Assembly: GCA_019649035.1 (NCBI GenBank)
Contig: BMAT01013534.1
Location: forward strand, 83,962-147,961
Direction of reading: 5' to 3'
Source: Elysia marginata
Taxonomy: Eukaryota; Mollusca; Gastropoda; Plakobranchidae
Length of the DNA: 64,000 nucleotides
Below, one piece after another: positions 45,224-53,109 of the stretch (the stretch's first letter is position 1; each line of letters begins with the position of its first letter). The position numbers were made by a program, and so were the translations under genes. The notes beneath the pieces are model-generated. The model did no database searches. It was given only the letters and a program-made list of their open reading frames with translations, and was not told the DNA's origin.

Positions 45224-45717
45224 TTTCAAACGTTATCTGAGCTTCTCTTGCTCGGTAGAGGCTTACCTGGTCAATACATACACATTTACCAATTAAATAT
45301 TAGCAACACCTACGAGGATCACGTTTAGAATACAATGATATCGGATTGGAAGTTGTGACAAAATTAAAGCTTACCACAGAGTATTATTGCAAAGTTGACT
45401 ACATCCCTTTCCGGGCTGATGTCAAGCGCATTACACACGATGTCGCCTTTTCTTACCCCGTTGCAGCGAAGTAAGGAGGAACAACCTTCAACTTTTTCTT
45501 TCATCTGAGCGTTGGTGAAGTTGATTCTCACCTCTTCATCATCATAAAACACCAGAACTTCTGCAGTGTGTGAGTTTTCAGAAGGTCGAAAGTTATAGTG
45601 GCTTCTATTGCAAAGCTTATGGTGCACAAGAATTAACTTTTTGTGTAATACTCGTACTGTGGACATTGGGCAGGAAAGATTACGTATGAGTGTCTCTAAG
45701 TCGGTCATGTTAATCAT
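35648..45717 (-). CDS. Divergent acyl-CoA synthetase-like protein (ANL/AMP-binding superfamily, ACSF2/luciferase-like), 10 exons, 613 aa
   Basis: Family members activate a carboxylate with ATP to an acyl-adenylate and then load it onto CoA. Exons in order are 45375-45717, 42975-43102, 42392-42499, 41802-41931, 41018-41229, 39483-39735, 38731-38867, 38215-38362, 36458-36609 and 35648-35878. Lengths sum to 1842 bases, every junction is GT-AG with matching phase, and there is no internal stop. Recognisable elements are INFTNAQMKEK..GVRKGDIV (residues about 70-95), SYDPAVIF (about 223), YLKTGDLGFYD (about 468), LGRKSQAIIRGDTAIFPRDIEE (about 490-512) and GKEVDK near the C-terminus. The usual SGTTGxPK P-loop reads TVAEGGIYK, and YGxTE reads YSVIE. 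It may be a pseudoenzyme or have changed chemistry. Start: first ATG in exon 1, with an in-frame stop just upstream. Confidence 0.9.
36458..36609 (-). CDS. Synthetase exon 9: hinge motif
   Basis: Acceptor CATTCCAG, donor GTAACAG. It encodes MLFVLGRKSQAIIRGDTAIF, then PRDIEEKVNQCPGIWKVSIV. The GRKxxxIIRG..I.P.xIE motif (A8) marks the hinge between the two domains. Confidence 0.9.
38215..38362 (-). CDS. Synthetase exon 8: TGD motif
   Basis: Acceptor TTTTTAG, donor CATG|GTTCGT. It encodes VGEIVLRGKLVCKQYYND and YLKTGDLGFYD, the conserved GEIxxRG and TGD (A7) elements. The spacer after FYD is about five residues longer than usual, so the donor position is slightly uncertain. Confidence 0.85.
38541..38602. 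repeat. (CT)n microsatellite
   Basis: Pure CT run of about 62 bp in intron 7 of the synthetase gene, adjacent to the duplicated exon end. Confidence 0.97.
38613..38794. repeat. Tandem duplication of the 3' end and donor of synthetase exon 7
   Basis: Bases 38613-38693 repeat 38714-38794 at 101-bp offset with few differences. Each copy includes the exon's last 60 or so bases (the HGAGAVKPSK region) and a GTG-type donor. The lower-coordinate copy lies in the intron as a decoy exon end with no acceptor of its own. Confidence 0.85.
38731..38867 (-). CDS. Synthetase exon 7
   Basis: Acceptor CCAAACCAG, donor AAG|GTGCGC. It completes VIEAG and encodes GLVSRLVVTKETKNRFSQG, CVGELSDPHR and TKLDIHGAGAVKPSK. 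This is the segment between the A5 motif and GEIVLRG. The acceptor falls at the edge of a block also found at 49269-49617. Confidence 0.85.
38863..39222. repeat. Dispersed block, copy at the synthetase exon 7 acceptor
   Basis: About 350 bp beginning CAGCCTCTGGTTTGGGAGCA and running to TATATCGATCTTTATAT. It is closely similar, in the same orientation, to 49269-49617. It covers the end of intron 6 and the AG acceptor of exon 7. Confidence 0.85.
39483..39735 (-). CDS. Synthetase exon 6
   Basis: Acceptor CATTTTTAG, donor ATTG|GTGATT. It encodes SIWVALTVKTSAPTGQTWN, EMCTAASLEPPMIVMLASH, KGHWLLRIITTSGHVKPPV and EVTTSVINCYSVI. This matches the A4-A5 core of ANL enzymes, with the usual YGxTE read here as YSVI|E across the junction. 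Confidence 0.87.
41018..41229 (-). CDS. Synthetase exon 5
   Basis: Acceptor CATCTAAG, donor GAG|GTTCGT. It encodes GIYKMVLRTHIAVIQLAQ and LTKDDVVYCDWPVSWTSGF. This is the helix after the P-loop and the W-x-x-G-F segment typical of acyl-CoA synthetases. Confidence 0.87.
41354..41601. repeat. Compound (ATG)n-(GTG)n-(ATT)n microsatellite
   Basis: Long ATG array, short GGT array, then ATT array, in intron 4 of the synthetase gene. Confidence 0.95.
41802..41931 (-). CDS. Synthetase exon 4: altered P-loop exon
   Basis: Acceptor TATGCAG, donor GTGAGAG. It encodes LKGEQALGEKSCFDLIDQH, then SYDPAVIFIRRTVAEG. DPAxIxxTSGTTGxPK is the family pattern; here the Ser/Thr/Gly residues are replaced. Confidence 0.87.
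42392..42499 (-). CDS. Synthetase exon 3
   Basis: 36 codons, phase 0 both sides, acceptor AACACAG, donor AAG|GTTGGG. It encodes VAHDVENSYADIERATLKEL, then PGLEKIFKFRMQHLMK. Confidence 0.82.
42975..43102 (-). CDS. Synthetase exon 2
   Basis: Acceptor GTTGTCAG, donor ATG|GTGAGA. It encodes AVLMDGLCIVDEGQRFWVPL and QKANVKHLVVD, continuing the Rossmann-like N-terminal core. Confidence 0.87.
43204..43281. other. Assembly gap in synthetase intron 1
   Basis: 78 N, directly upstream of direct repeats and downstream of a T/G-rich run. Confidence 0.95.
43405..43935. repeat. Two direct repeats of about 140 bp, 386 bp apart
   Basis: 43405-43550 and 43791-43935 both read TTACTCACAGAAATGTTCAATA, then CAGTATGxAAAATGTATTCATTA and an ACTCATTTT end, with several differences. 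They are probably units of a larger satellite or element whose remainder is in the adjacent gap. Confidence 0.8.
44300..45010 (+). mobile_element. Penelope-like retroelement fragment (C-terminal region)
   Basis: An open stretch at 44457-44642 reads SCMTKIKQAIDNNNKATL, then CNCRNKTICPSK. Later, about 44825-45010, come ISWEILENALPYSLKTKRC, NLCLAEK and SLNKRKEIIS, across several frame breaks. The CNCRxKxxCP, W-x-I-L...C-x-L-C-L-x-E-K and LNKRxE motifs are those I associate with the GIY-YIG nuclease region of Penelope-like elements. It lies in synthetase intron 1 on the opposite strand and is dead. Confidence 0.55.
45180..45223. repeat. (TAGA)n microsatellite
   Basis: Eleven TAGA units, uninterrupted. 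Confidence 0.98.
45375..45717 (-). CDS. Synthetase exon 1: start and N-terminal AMP-binding segment
   Basis: ATG at 45717 (MINMTDLETLIRNLSCP), donor GTG|GTAAGC. An in-frame TAA lies about 18 bases upstream. It encodes SHTAEVLVFYDDEEVRINF, TNAQMKEKVEGC and VRKGDIV, and ends VVNFAIILC. This is the normal start of the ANL domain, although the pre-domain part is only about 50 residues. Confidence 0.85.
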
Positions 45718-45949
45718 GGCTGTTTTGGATTCACTTTATTTTACAAGTACTGTCTTTATCGTTACACAGTCAAAAAAATTCAATGTTATTTTTAGGTATT
45801 TCTTTGTGCTACTTTTGGTTATTAATCTTATTCAGGGTTTAGAGTTAAATGCGATGGATTAGTAGCTGATGAAAAAAATGTTGATATAGACTCAAGAGCG
45901 AACCTTCGTCAAATAAAGCATGTTCAGCGTCTAAATAAGACATCTACTC

Positions 45950-46200
45950 CTGTGCGCGTCGGTCTTGAGATCTGGAGGTCGTGGGTTCGATTCTCGACCA
46001 TGTCATGTTGCAATTGCCTTGGGAAACCATTTTAAGCTAACTTTCCCCAGTCCACCCACCTGTAAAACGGGTACCTTGTTAAAGACAGTGCTTGAAATGT
46101 GTTGAATGTTAGTATTTGAGCGCCTAACAGGCTGCCGTACTGTAATGCTCTGAAATATGAGTTGAATTGGCTTTGGTGTGTATAGGCCTGCTGGGGTAAA
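45950..46200 (+). mobile_element. tRNA-derived SINE, copy 2
   Basis: The B box GTGGGTTCGATTC is followed by the same body as the copy at 12560-12707 (ATTGCCTTGGGAAA, ACTTTCCCCAGTCCACCCAC, CTGTAAAACGGGTAC). The tRNA head lacks a clean A box. It lies between the synthetase start and the small gene at 46467-47537. Confidence 0.8.
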
Positions 46201-46466
46201 TAATAAGTTATGAGACTACCTTTGGCGGTGGAGGACTCTAAACATATTTATTTATTTATTATTATTTAATACCTACTTTGATCTATGAACATTTATGTTA
46301 AGTTTGCAGAGCTCCAGCGACTTTTGGTGGTGGTGAAATAATTATTCTTCGGTAATGTTTTTTTTTTTTTTTTGCAAAATTAATTTCCAAAGTAGCGTTT
46401 GGTCACAAAAACGTTTTCTGTGCTCTATTGTGAAAATTGTCACAACTGTAACCGACTGAAGCTCGG

Positions 46467-47537
46467 CTAACCTTTTTCGGCCTCGGTTATCCATTCTCTC
46501 TGTAGCCTGCCTGTTACAGTTCTCATGTTCAGGGCAGCTAGAGCGGAAGAAACCTCAGGGCGGAGGCTCGAGTCTACGATAGAGGTTCGGAGTCTGGAAA
46601 ACATGGCATAAGTTTAACTTATTGATTAAATAAATCGGTGGCTTCAATCAAAGGTCTGAAGATGTAATCTTGAAATGGCACTACATTTAATCAGCATAAC
46701 TAAACAAAATTTTTTTCATCGTCGTGTTGTAAAAGCGCCTATTTATCTGTGTATACAGGTGTAAAATGTTGAATATCAATTTTATTTTAAAGTTTGTTCC
46801 ATGCGCTTGCCCTTACCGAGTCGAAATTACTGATAATACCGATACATGTATGGCTGTATGCCTCTCCGCTAAATGGCTAGTATATAGCCGAGCTGTTCTG
46901 CTTTGCAATGAAAACGAGGCCGCTATTATATAATTGTTTCAATTAAGCCACTTATAAAAATCTATCAGTCTAAAATTTTCTACATGAAAATTTTTTTTGT
47001 GACTTTGTGAGTGCCTCATAGTTCATGGGTCTGAAACTGTTATCTTTGATTACATCTCATGCACAGTAATTGGGTTCTAATTACTACTGCGATTGGTAGT
47101 ATCATTGCGGAATAATTCCTATAATTTACTACCCAATACTTAATAGGTTTTATTGCAATCACATGCACCGGATGAAATTTCGTTATTTTAGTTACAATCA
47201 TAGCCGAACCTACAGAAGTTCTTTGAATGATTGTAGTCGGATAATCTAGATCTAGTAAATCTAGCATCCGCTAAGGGTTTTATTATTAGTGTTATTCCAG
47301 GAAAGAGTTTATTATAGTTTACCCTGCGTCAATTTCATTTTGATTTTGTGTATCCGATTCATGCTGTGGGCTAGGAATTAAACATCCTTCAGCGTTTTCT
47401 GTTGTCCCCTTTTCACTGGGCTGTTTCCCCAAGCTTGCCACAGATCCTGTGGCACTTCTCTCCCCGCGTGACTCTGACGCAGATTTAAAACTTCCACGGG
47501 CAGATCCTTTCTCTACGTCTTCAGCTTCGTTTTCCAT
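46467..47537 (-). CDS. Small two-exon gene, 113-aa protein of unknown family
   Basis: Exon 1 is 47323-47537 (ATG in AAATGGAA context, donor AGG|GTAAAC, phase 2). Exon 2 is 46467-46593 (acceptor TTTTCCAG) and continues in frame to TAG. Total coding length is 342 bases. The N-terminus is acidic and Ser/Gly/Thr-rich and probably disordered (MENEAEDVEKGSARGS). The C-terminus is a likely amphipathic helix (RPEVSSALAALNMRTVTGRL, then QREWITEAEKG). I do not recognise the family. The clean junction and compositional change support a real gene. It could also be a longer gene with a different 3' splice choice. Confidence 0.6.
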
Positions 47538-47984
47538 TTCGTTTGACCTATAAAAACTGCTTTACATTTAAAACAAGATCTATATCTAGATCTAGATTCA
47601 GACAAAAAGAAAACGAAGGATGTAATCTTTAGTGAGATTCAAAAATCCAGACGTTACGGTGGCGGAATCGAGCCTTGTGGGGTTCAGCAGCCGTAGTTGT
47701 TTTTTTTTTTCGGATAAACATTTTGAACGGAAGTGGAAAAATATAAACTCTAATAATTGTATCATTATCTAACAGTTAAATCAAAGAGATTCTGTCCTAT
47801 TTTGAGACAATTCGTTGTAATAGAGGCAATAAAATACCCATCGATTGGCATTTTCGTAAAAGTTCCGATTTCTTTATCTCATGTAACCGACATAAAATAA
47901 CAATTTGCTCTATTGGATTTCAAATTTTACCTGCTGGAGATGGTGCAGGGTTCAAACAAGGGCAGATAAAAATCTTTACATTTT

Positions 47985-48165
47985 CTTGACAAATTCTTAA
48001 ACTAGAATCTATTAAGAATTCGATTAGTTGCTTACTAGAATCTATTAAGAATTCGATTAGTTGCTAAAAAAAACATCATTGCCTGCTATCGCCCTTTGTT
48101 GTCTATGGTGGGATTGTCCGCTATCGCCCTTTGTTGTCTATGGTGGGATTGCCCGCTATCGCCCA
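47985..48165. repeat. Two adjacent short tandem duplications
   Basis: ACTAGAATCTATTAAGAATT plus CGATTAGTTGCT occurs twice at about 48000-48065. A 37-bp unit containing GCTATCGCCCTTTGTTGTCT occurs 2.3 times at about 48083-48165. Confidence 0.9.
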
Positions 48166-49268
48166 CTGATATTTAACTATAGCTTGTTATTCAAAGCACT
48201 TTCTTATACTTTTTAAGTCAGCTGGGGCTGATCAATTTCTGTGGTCAGATGAGTTCATCTTTCGTTTCCTGTTTGTCAATATCAAAATAGTACTACATTA
48301 AGAGGTCTAAAATTTGATTTGCATCTAGAAATCAATTTAGCTAATCTAGATTTAGGTACAGGTCTAGAAGATATCTTGATTTAGAGTCGGTATTAGGCCT
48401 AGATCTAGATGTAGTTTATGGGTGCCATTTTTAATTTATTTCAGGGTATTGAAGTTATTAGTGTTATGTTTTCTTCTGCTTTAGCGTTCCCTAGACTTTG
48501 CGTGTCCAGATTTCTTAAATTTGAATGCCACTTTTCCCTCAATTGATGACATGATTAGAGAGGAACGATTTTTTAGATGGTTATTAGGTTGCTCCCACAG
48601 GTGATGAATAGATCGAAGAACGAAGAAGATGAAGGTGAGGGTAGCCCTGTTGATGATGTTGGAAAAGAAATTGATGGTGAAAGTGACATAACACTAGGTG
48701 TGGAGAGTAGAAAAAACGTAGATCTAGAGCCAGACTTTTCTGATGGCAAAGCTGTCAGATCTAGTCCCACTTCTAGATTTAGATCTAGCCACACATCCGA
48801 GGCAAGTGAGTTCGACTGGCCTAATCAACTGCAAAAAATTGAAGTGGATTTCTTTTATGCTCGCACTCGTCTCAATCTAGGTTTACTCGAATTGGATCAT
48901 ACGCCAAAGTCTTACGATTTCTTTACGCTCTATTTCCCTGACAACTGGATTGCAAAAATCGAAGAACAAACCAATCTATAAGATGAGCAGAGAAAGGCTC
49001 CTCGTTCATAAAAATATTTTTTACGTCCACATGATGTTTTGGGATCCATAAAATTTCTGCAATGGTAATGTACTGGTTTTTAAAAATCCACTGCTAAGAG
49101 TTTCGGCTCTTGCAGATGTGCTTTCCCGCGACCTTTAACGGCAAATATCTCGCATTTTCCACCTACCCAATAGTAAAAATTATATTCTCGCGGTCAACCT
49201 GGTTATGGCCCGTGGCCCAAGATAAAGCCAGCTATTAAATAGGTCCTCAGGTCATGTAGGTCCTTCTA

Positions 49269-49617
49269 CAGCCTCTGGTTTGGGAGCAGATCGATACAAC
49301 AATGGTCTAATTAGAAATCGATCACAATACAGTTTGTTAGATACGTATCTTTTAATGGTGTGTATAATTGAGAAAGGGGACTACATCTTACTTCTTTATT
49401 CCGAAAATTCATCTGCTCAGGAACACATGTAAGACTAATGTTGGGAATGATAACTTCATTCAACTAGCAGAAATCTGACATGAAAGTATGGTATAATCTC
49501 TACCTATGTTATTCCATTATAATCAGATCTAATGTGTCTACTGGTTTGATTTTCATTCCGGGGGAACTCTCATTGTTTTCATTTATTCGTGTTTTCACTA
49601 TATCGATCTTTATATAT
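49269..49617. repeat. Dispersed block, copy inside the piggyBac remnant
   Basis: Closely similar to 38863-39222 in the same orientation, starting CAGCCTCTGGTTTGGGAGCA. It separates piggyBac transposase pieces that lie close together in the family, so it arrived after the transposon. Confidence 0.85.
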
Positions 49618-49704
49618 GTAAGCATTGATGAGGTAATCATTTCTTTGCAGGGGATGCTGCACTTCAAACAGTATTTAAAAACAAGCTCCGCCCATAGGTA
49701 ATGA

Positions 49705-49940
49705 AGGTTTGGCGCTGCATGCTGGATTAACATAGGTTTGGCGCTGCATGCTGGATTAACATAGGTTTGGCGCTGCATGCTGGATTAACATAGGTTTGGT
49801 GCTACATGCTGGATTAACATAGGTTTGGTGCTACATGCTGGATTAACATAGATTTGGTGCTATAAGCTGGATTAACATAAGCTTCTTAGGTTTGGCGCTG
49901 CGTGCTGGATTAACATACGTTTGGTGCTAGATGCTGGATT
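49705..49940. repeat. 29-bp minisatellite, about 8 copies
   Basis: Unit AGGTTTGGCGCTGCATGCTG+GATTAACAT. Units are head to tail with no spacers, variants accumulate to the right, and there is one 9-bp insertion at about 49879. Confidence 0.95.
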
Positions 49941-51659
49941 TCTGTTTTTTAGACAGACAAAAAAGAAACACTCATGCCTCATGGCCTCAGACATCATGTT
50001 TTTATATATATGTGGCATCTCAATTTCTAGATAAGAACCACCATTTTTGACAACTACATCAATTCCATGCGTCTTACTAAAGATCTGCTGGATCGCCCTA
50101 CATATTCATGTGCAACAACTCACCAATCCCTACCAATGCCCGTCCAGAGATGAGGATTGACTTGCGCCGCACGAAGGAAAGCCCCCAGCGAAAAGAAATT
50201 CCCATGCCTCTCCTTTACTACAATTCAGATATGGCAGGTGCAGATTTGAATTACCAGCTTTGGATCTACTATCCTGTTGGCATAAAAAGCATGAAATGGT
50301 GGCGTTGTTTCTTTTAGTATTTGTTTGATCGGCTCTAAAGGATTCTTTCCTCCTATATGCTTTGACCCCGGGAATCCAAACCCATTGACCACTTCCAGTT
50401 TCACCTCAGCATCGCTAGAGTTCTCTGTCAGGGTTGAGCACCAAGGAGGCATGCACCCAAAGCAGGTCGAGTAGCTGGAGGACTGTTAGGAACCACGCTA
50501 TACACCGACGCGTCAGGATGTCCGGCAGGAAAAAAGTACAGTAGTGCTTTGATTGTCGTCAAAACAATGCGAAAACTGATGGTGACAGGCGCCAAGAGAT
50601 AATGTTTGGATGTTGTCTTTGAAACACTCCCCTCAACAAATTACTGAGATTTACAGGATTCCATGCCAACTTTATTAAAGTTTAATTGGCTAACAACTAC
50701 ATGTACTCCAATTTTTTTGAAAAGTCGATTTTTAGTAAATCTCTCTTTTTTTGTATTTTTTGAAATGCCTCATAATTTTTTTTTAAATATTTTGTGTCAT
50801 TTATCACGTGCAAACTATAAGGACATTTGTTGTTCTATTTTTTGTGTTGAAATTATGTCTGTACTTTTGTTTTGTTTAAAAGTTGCATTAAATTCAGTAA
50901 AACACAAACTTTAGTAGATTGGAGTTATTCCCTTAACACCAGCTATCGGCTATTGTTAATTATGATTAAAGTCAGCGTTTTTTAACTACCAATGCAATTA
51001 AGTGACGTATCATAAGTTGTATGCAAAATGATAGCTTTTATATTAGGGCCTACTATCTAACCTTCAGTCTTTTTTTCTTTCTCCAGATACCAGAACGGGA
51101 AACTAAAACCAGTACAGGAACAATTTTAGATTTTAGCCTCCAAACGACATGTAGGCCTATTTGTAAATAAAGATAGCGACATCCAAATCATTTGGTCTAG
51201 TTGCAATTAACATTTATATTTTTAAAAAGTTAGGCTTTATACAAGAAGTAAAAAACCAGTTTACATGCTTGTAGAAATTGAGTTGCTAAATCAGTCTTCG
51301 TTGTTTACGAAGTTTTAAGGCATTTTTTGTTAACAATTAATGATGGTAATGAATGTTGAAGCGTAGTCATTTTGAGGATGTAAATTTTAGTTATGCCGGC
51401 GTTGACATGGCAACCATGCAGTAAAATGAATTCCTAAATTTGAGGAAATGTTGAGCTGGTTACTGTTTTAACTATTACCTAGGCCAAACCAATGAATCTA
51501 CATGTTAATTTTTAAAGTAATAAGTCCTTTGAGTATTGGAGAAGACCGTTGATTGTGGGCCAACCTGATAGGAATAAATCTGGCTTATGACATTTTTCAA
51601 TACTACTCTATATTGGATAATTAAGATAACCTAAAAAGTTTAATAAGTTAAATATAAAA

Positions 51660-51934
51660 ATTCTCAGCTGATTTTTTTTATTAGGACGAAAAGAATATAT
51701 GAGATAGGGAAGAACAGACAGACACAAGCAAGAGGAGCAACACAAACCAACGACAACTGACAAACAAACAGAAGCACAGTCAAGCAGACAGACAGACAGG
51801 CATATGCAAAACCAGACAGGGATATACAGGCAGATACAAACAAAGGGATAGACAGACAAATCGGGAGATACAGACAAAAAGACAAACATGAGGCTGGACA
51901 ATTGAACAAACACAGAGAAACTGGCCAGTAGACA
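51660..51934. repeat. Degenerate (GACA)n-like low-complexity tract
   Basis: Purine-rich GACAGACAG/CAAACA-type sequence. It produces long Cys/Leu/Ser-rich open frames on the minus strand that are not coding. Confidence 0.7.
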
Positions 51935-52152
51935 GACATACCAACATAAAAGAAGGCTGGAACTTTTAGGCAAAACTAATAAACGTTTAAATAGACTGAG
52001 AGACACAGAGAAAATACCTGACAATGAGGTGCAGATAAATAGACATACAGAGGGAGTTGAGATATAACTTCAGTGTTTTAACAACTTTCTTTGTACGCTT
52101 TTAAAACTTAAGATACGCTTAGTGTTACAGTATTGCCGATTCATGGCTGTGA

Positions 52153-52189
<37 letters not shown>

Positions 52190-52282
52190 CAATTCCATGG
52201 TATTTTCTCTGTGTCTTTCAGTCTATTTAAACGTTTATTAGTTTTGCCTAAAAGTCCCAGCCTTCTTTTATGTTGGTATGTC
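51935..52282. repeat. Pair of 84-bp inverted arms, about 98% identical
   Basis: 51935-52018 and 52199-52282 are reverse complements with two mismatches seen, flanking a centre that contains a (TA)n run at 52151-52180. The right arm abuts the Penelope-like fragment on the minus strand. Confidence 0.9.
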
Positions 52283-52648
52283 CGTCAAGTCGTCAGGTAC
52301 TGCTTCTATTTCGATCGCCCCGTCATGCCCGTTTAGATCTAGTTCGTCGTTGTGTCGCCTCGATTCCTTTGTGTTTTTTAGTAAATATTTCCTGGTGTGC
52401 ATACATGTTGATAATATTTCTTTTCTTTTGTTAAGGGTTGGTTTCTTCTCTAAAATGAAATACTTTTCTGAAAGGCACAAGTTGCATTTTTTTGTTTTAG
52501 TGGAGTAGGCCGCTGATTTTTCAATAATCTCCCATGAAATTTTGAAGTCCCTTTTATTATCTTTTAGTTTCCACACTGTTCGCATGACGGGGCAATCGAA
52601 AAAGAAGCAGTACCTGACGACGCGCCAGAAGAAGAAGGCGAGAAACAC
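52268..52648 (-). mobile_element. Penelope-like retroelement fragment, C-terminal end
   Basis: One open frame reads WKLKDNKRDFKISWEIIEK, TKKCNLCLSEKYFILEKK and LNKRKEILSTCMHTRKYLL before an acidic tail. It shows the same motif set as the plus-strand fragment at 44300-45010 but is better preserved. I associate it with the nuclease end of Penelope-like elements. The RT domain is absent. Confidence 0.6.
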
Positions 52649-52749
52649 TGTGTCGTACGTGAATAAGGTAAGAGTAGGCTACCATGTATACAAAAGTTCC
52701 TTATACAAGTTGAGCACTGTATTTCATGACATAAAAAACCTAGAATCTA

Positions 52750-52790
52750 ACTATCTATCTATCTATCTATATATATATATATATATGTGT
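52750..52790. repeat. (CTAT)n(AT)n microsatellite
   Basis: CTAT units passing into AT units, then GTGTGT. Confidence 0.95.
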
Positions 52791-52827
52791 GTCTGATCTA
52801 GTCAGTTATAATAGTAATCTTACTTAC

Positions 52828-53100
52828 GGAATTTCAATAAAACCCTTACTTTTTAAGTCAAGTATGCATTTCTTTTTGCATGTTGATTGTAAGCAGTTTT
52901 AAAAAAAAACAATTTTTCAATGAGCCCCTTACTTTTCTAGTCATATGCACTTATTATTGCATATTGTGAAGATGTAATATGTTAATTCTAAGTTATTTTT
53001 ACATAGCAGATTTTCAATGAGCCCCTTACTTTTCTGGTTATATACACTTTTTTTATTTTTGTTGTGAAGATGTAGTGTGTGTTTTACAAATTTCATGTGT
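52828..53100. repeat. Three tandem copies of a 90-97 bp unit
   Basis: Units start TTTCAATAAAACCCTTACTT (52828), TTTCAATGAGCCCCTTACTT (52915) and TTTCAATGAGCCCCTTACTT (53012). Each is followed by TATGCA/TATACA and a TTGTGAAGATGTA end. Confidence 0.8.
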
Positions 53101-53109
53101 ATTAGAACA

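Larger units (their letters stand above)
48577..50650 (+). mobile_element. piggyBac-type DNA transposon remnant
   Basis: Successive plus-strand pieces match piggyBac transposase in order. At 48577-48981 an acidic N-terminus ends YDFFTLYFPDNWIAKIEEQTN. About 49080-49170 reads RVSALADVLSRD and RIFHLPNS. About 49620-49700 reads VSIDEVIISLQGMLHFKQYL. About 50045 reads IFDNYINSMRLTKDLL. About 50200-50310 reads MPLLYYNSDMAGAD and KSMKWWRCFF. A Lys/Cys tail follows. Frameshifts and stops break it, and two foreign pieces sit inside it: the 49269-49617 block and the 29-bp repeat at 49705-49940. No terminal repeats were identified. Confidence 0.8.

Noticed and set aside
49705-49940. Possible CRISPR-like array
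   Set aside because: Units are directly adjacent without unique spacers, and the host is an animal.
51608-52024. 138-codon minus-strand open frame rich in Cys, Leu and Ser
   Set aside because: Translation of a (GACA)n-like tract plus the inverted arm; not protein-like.
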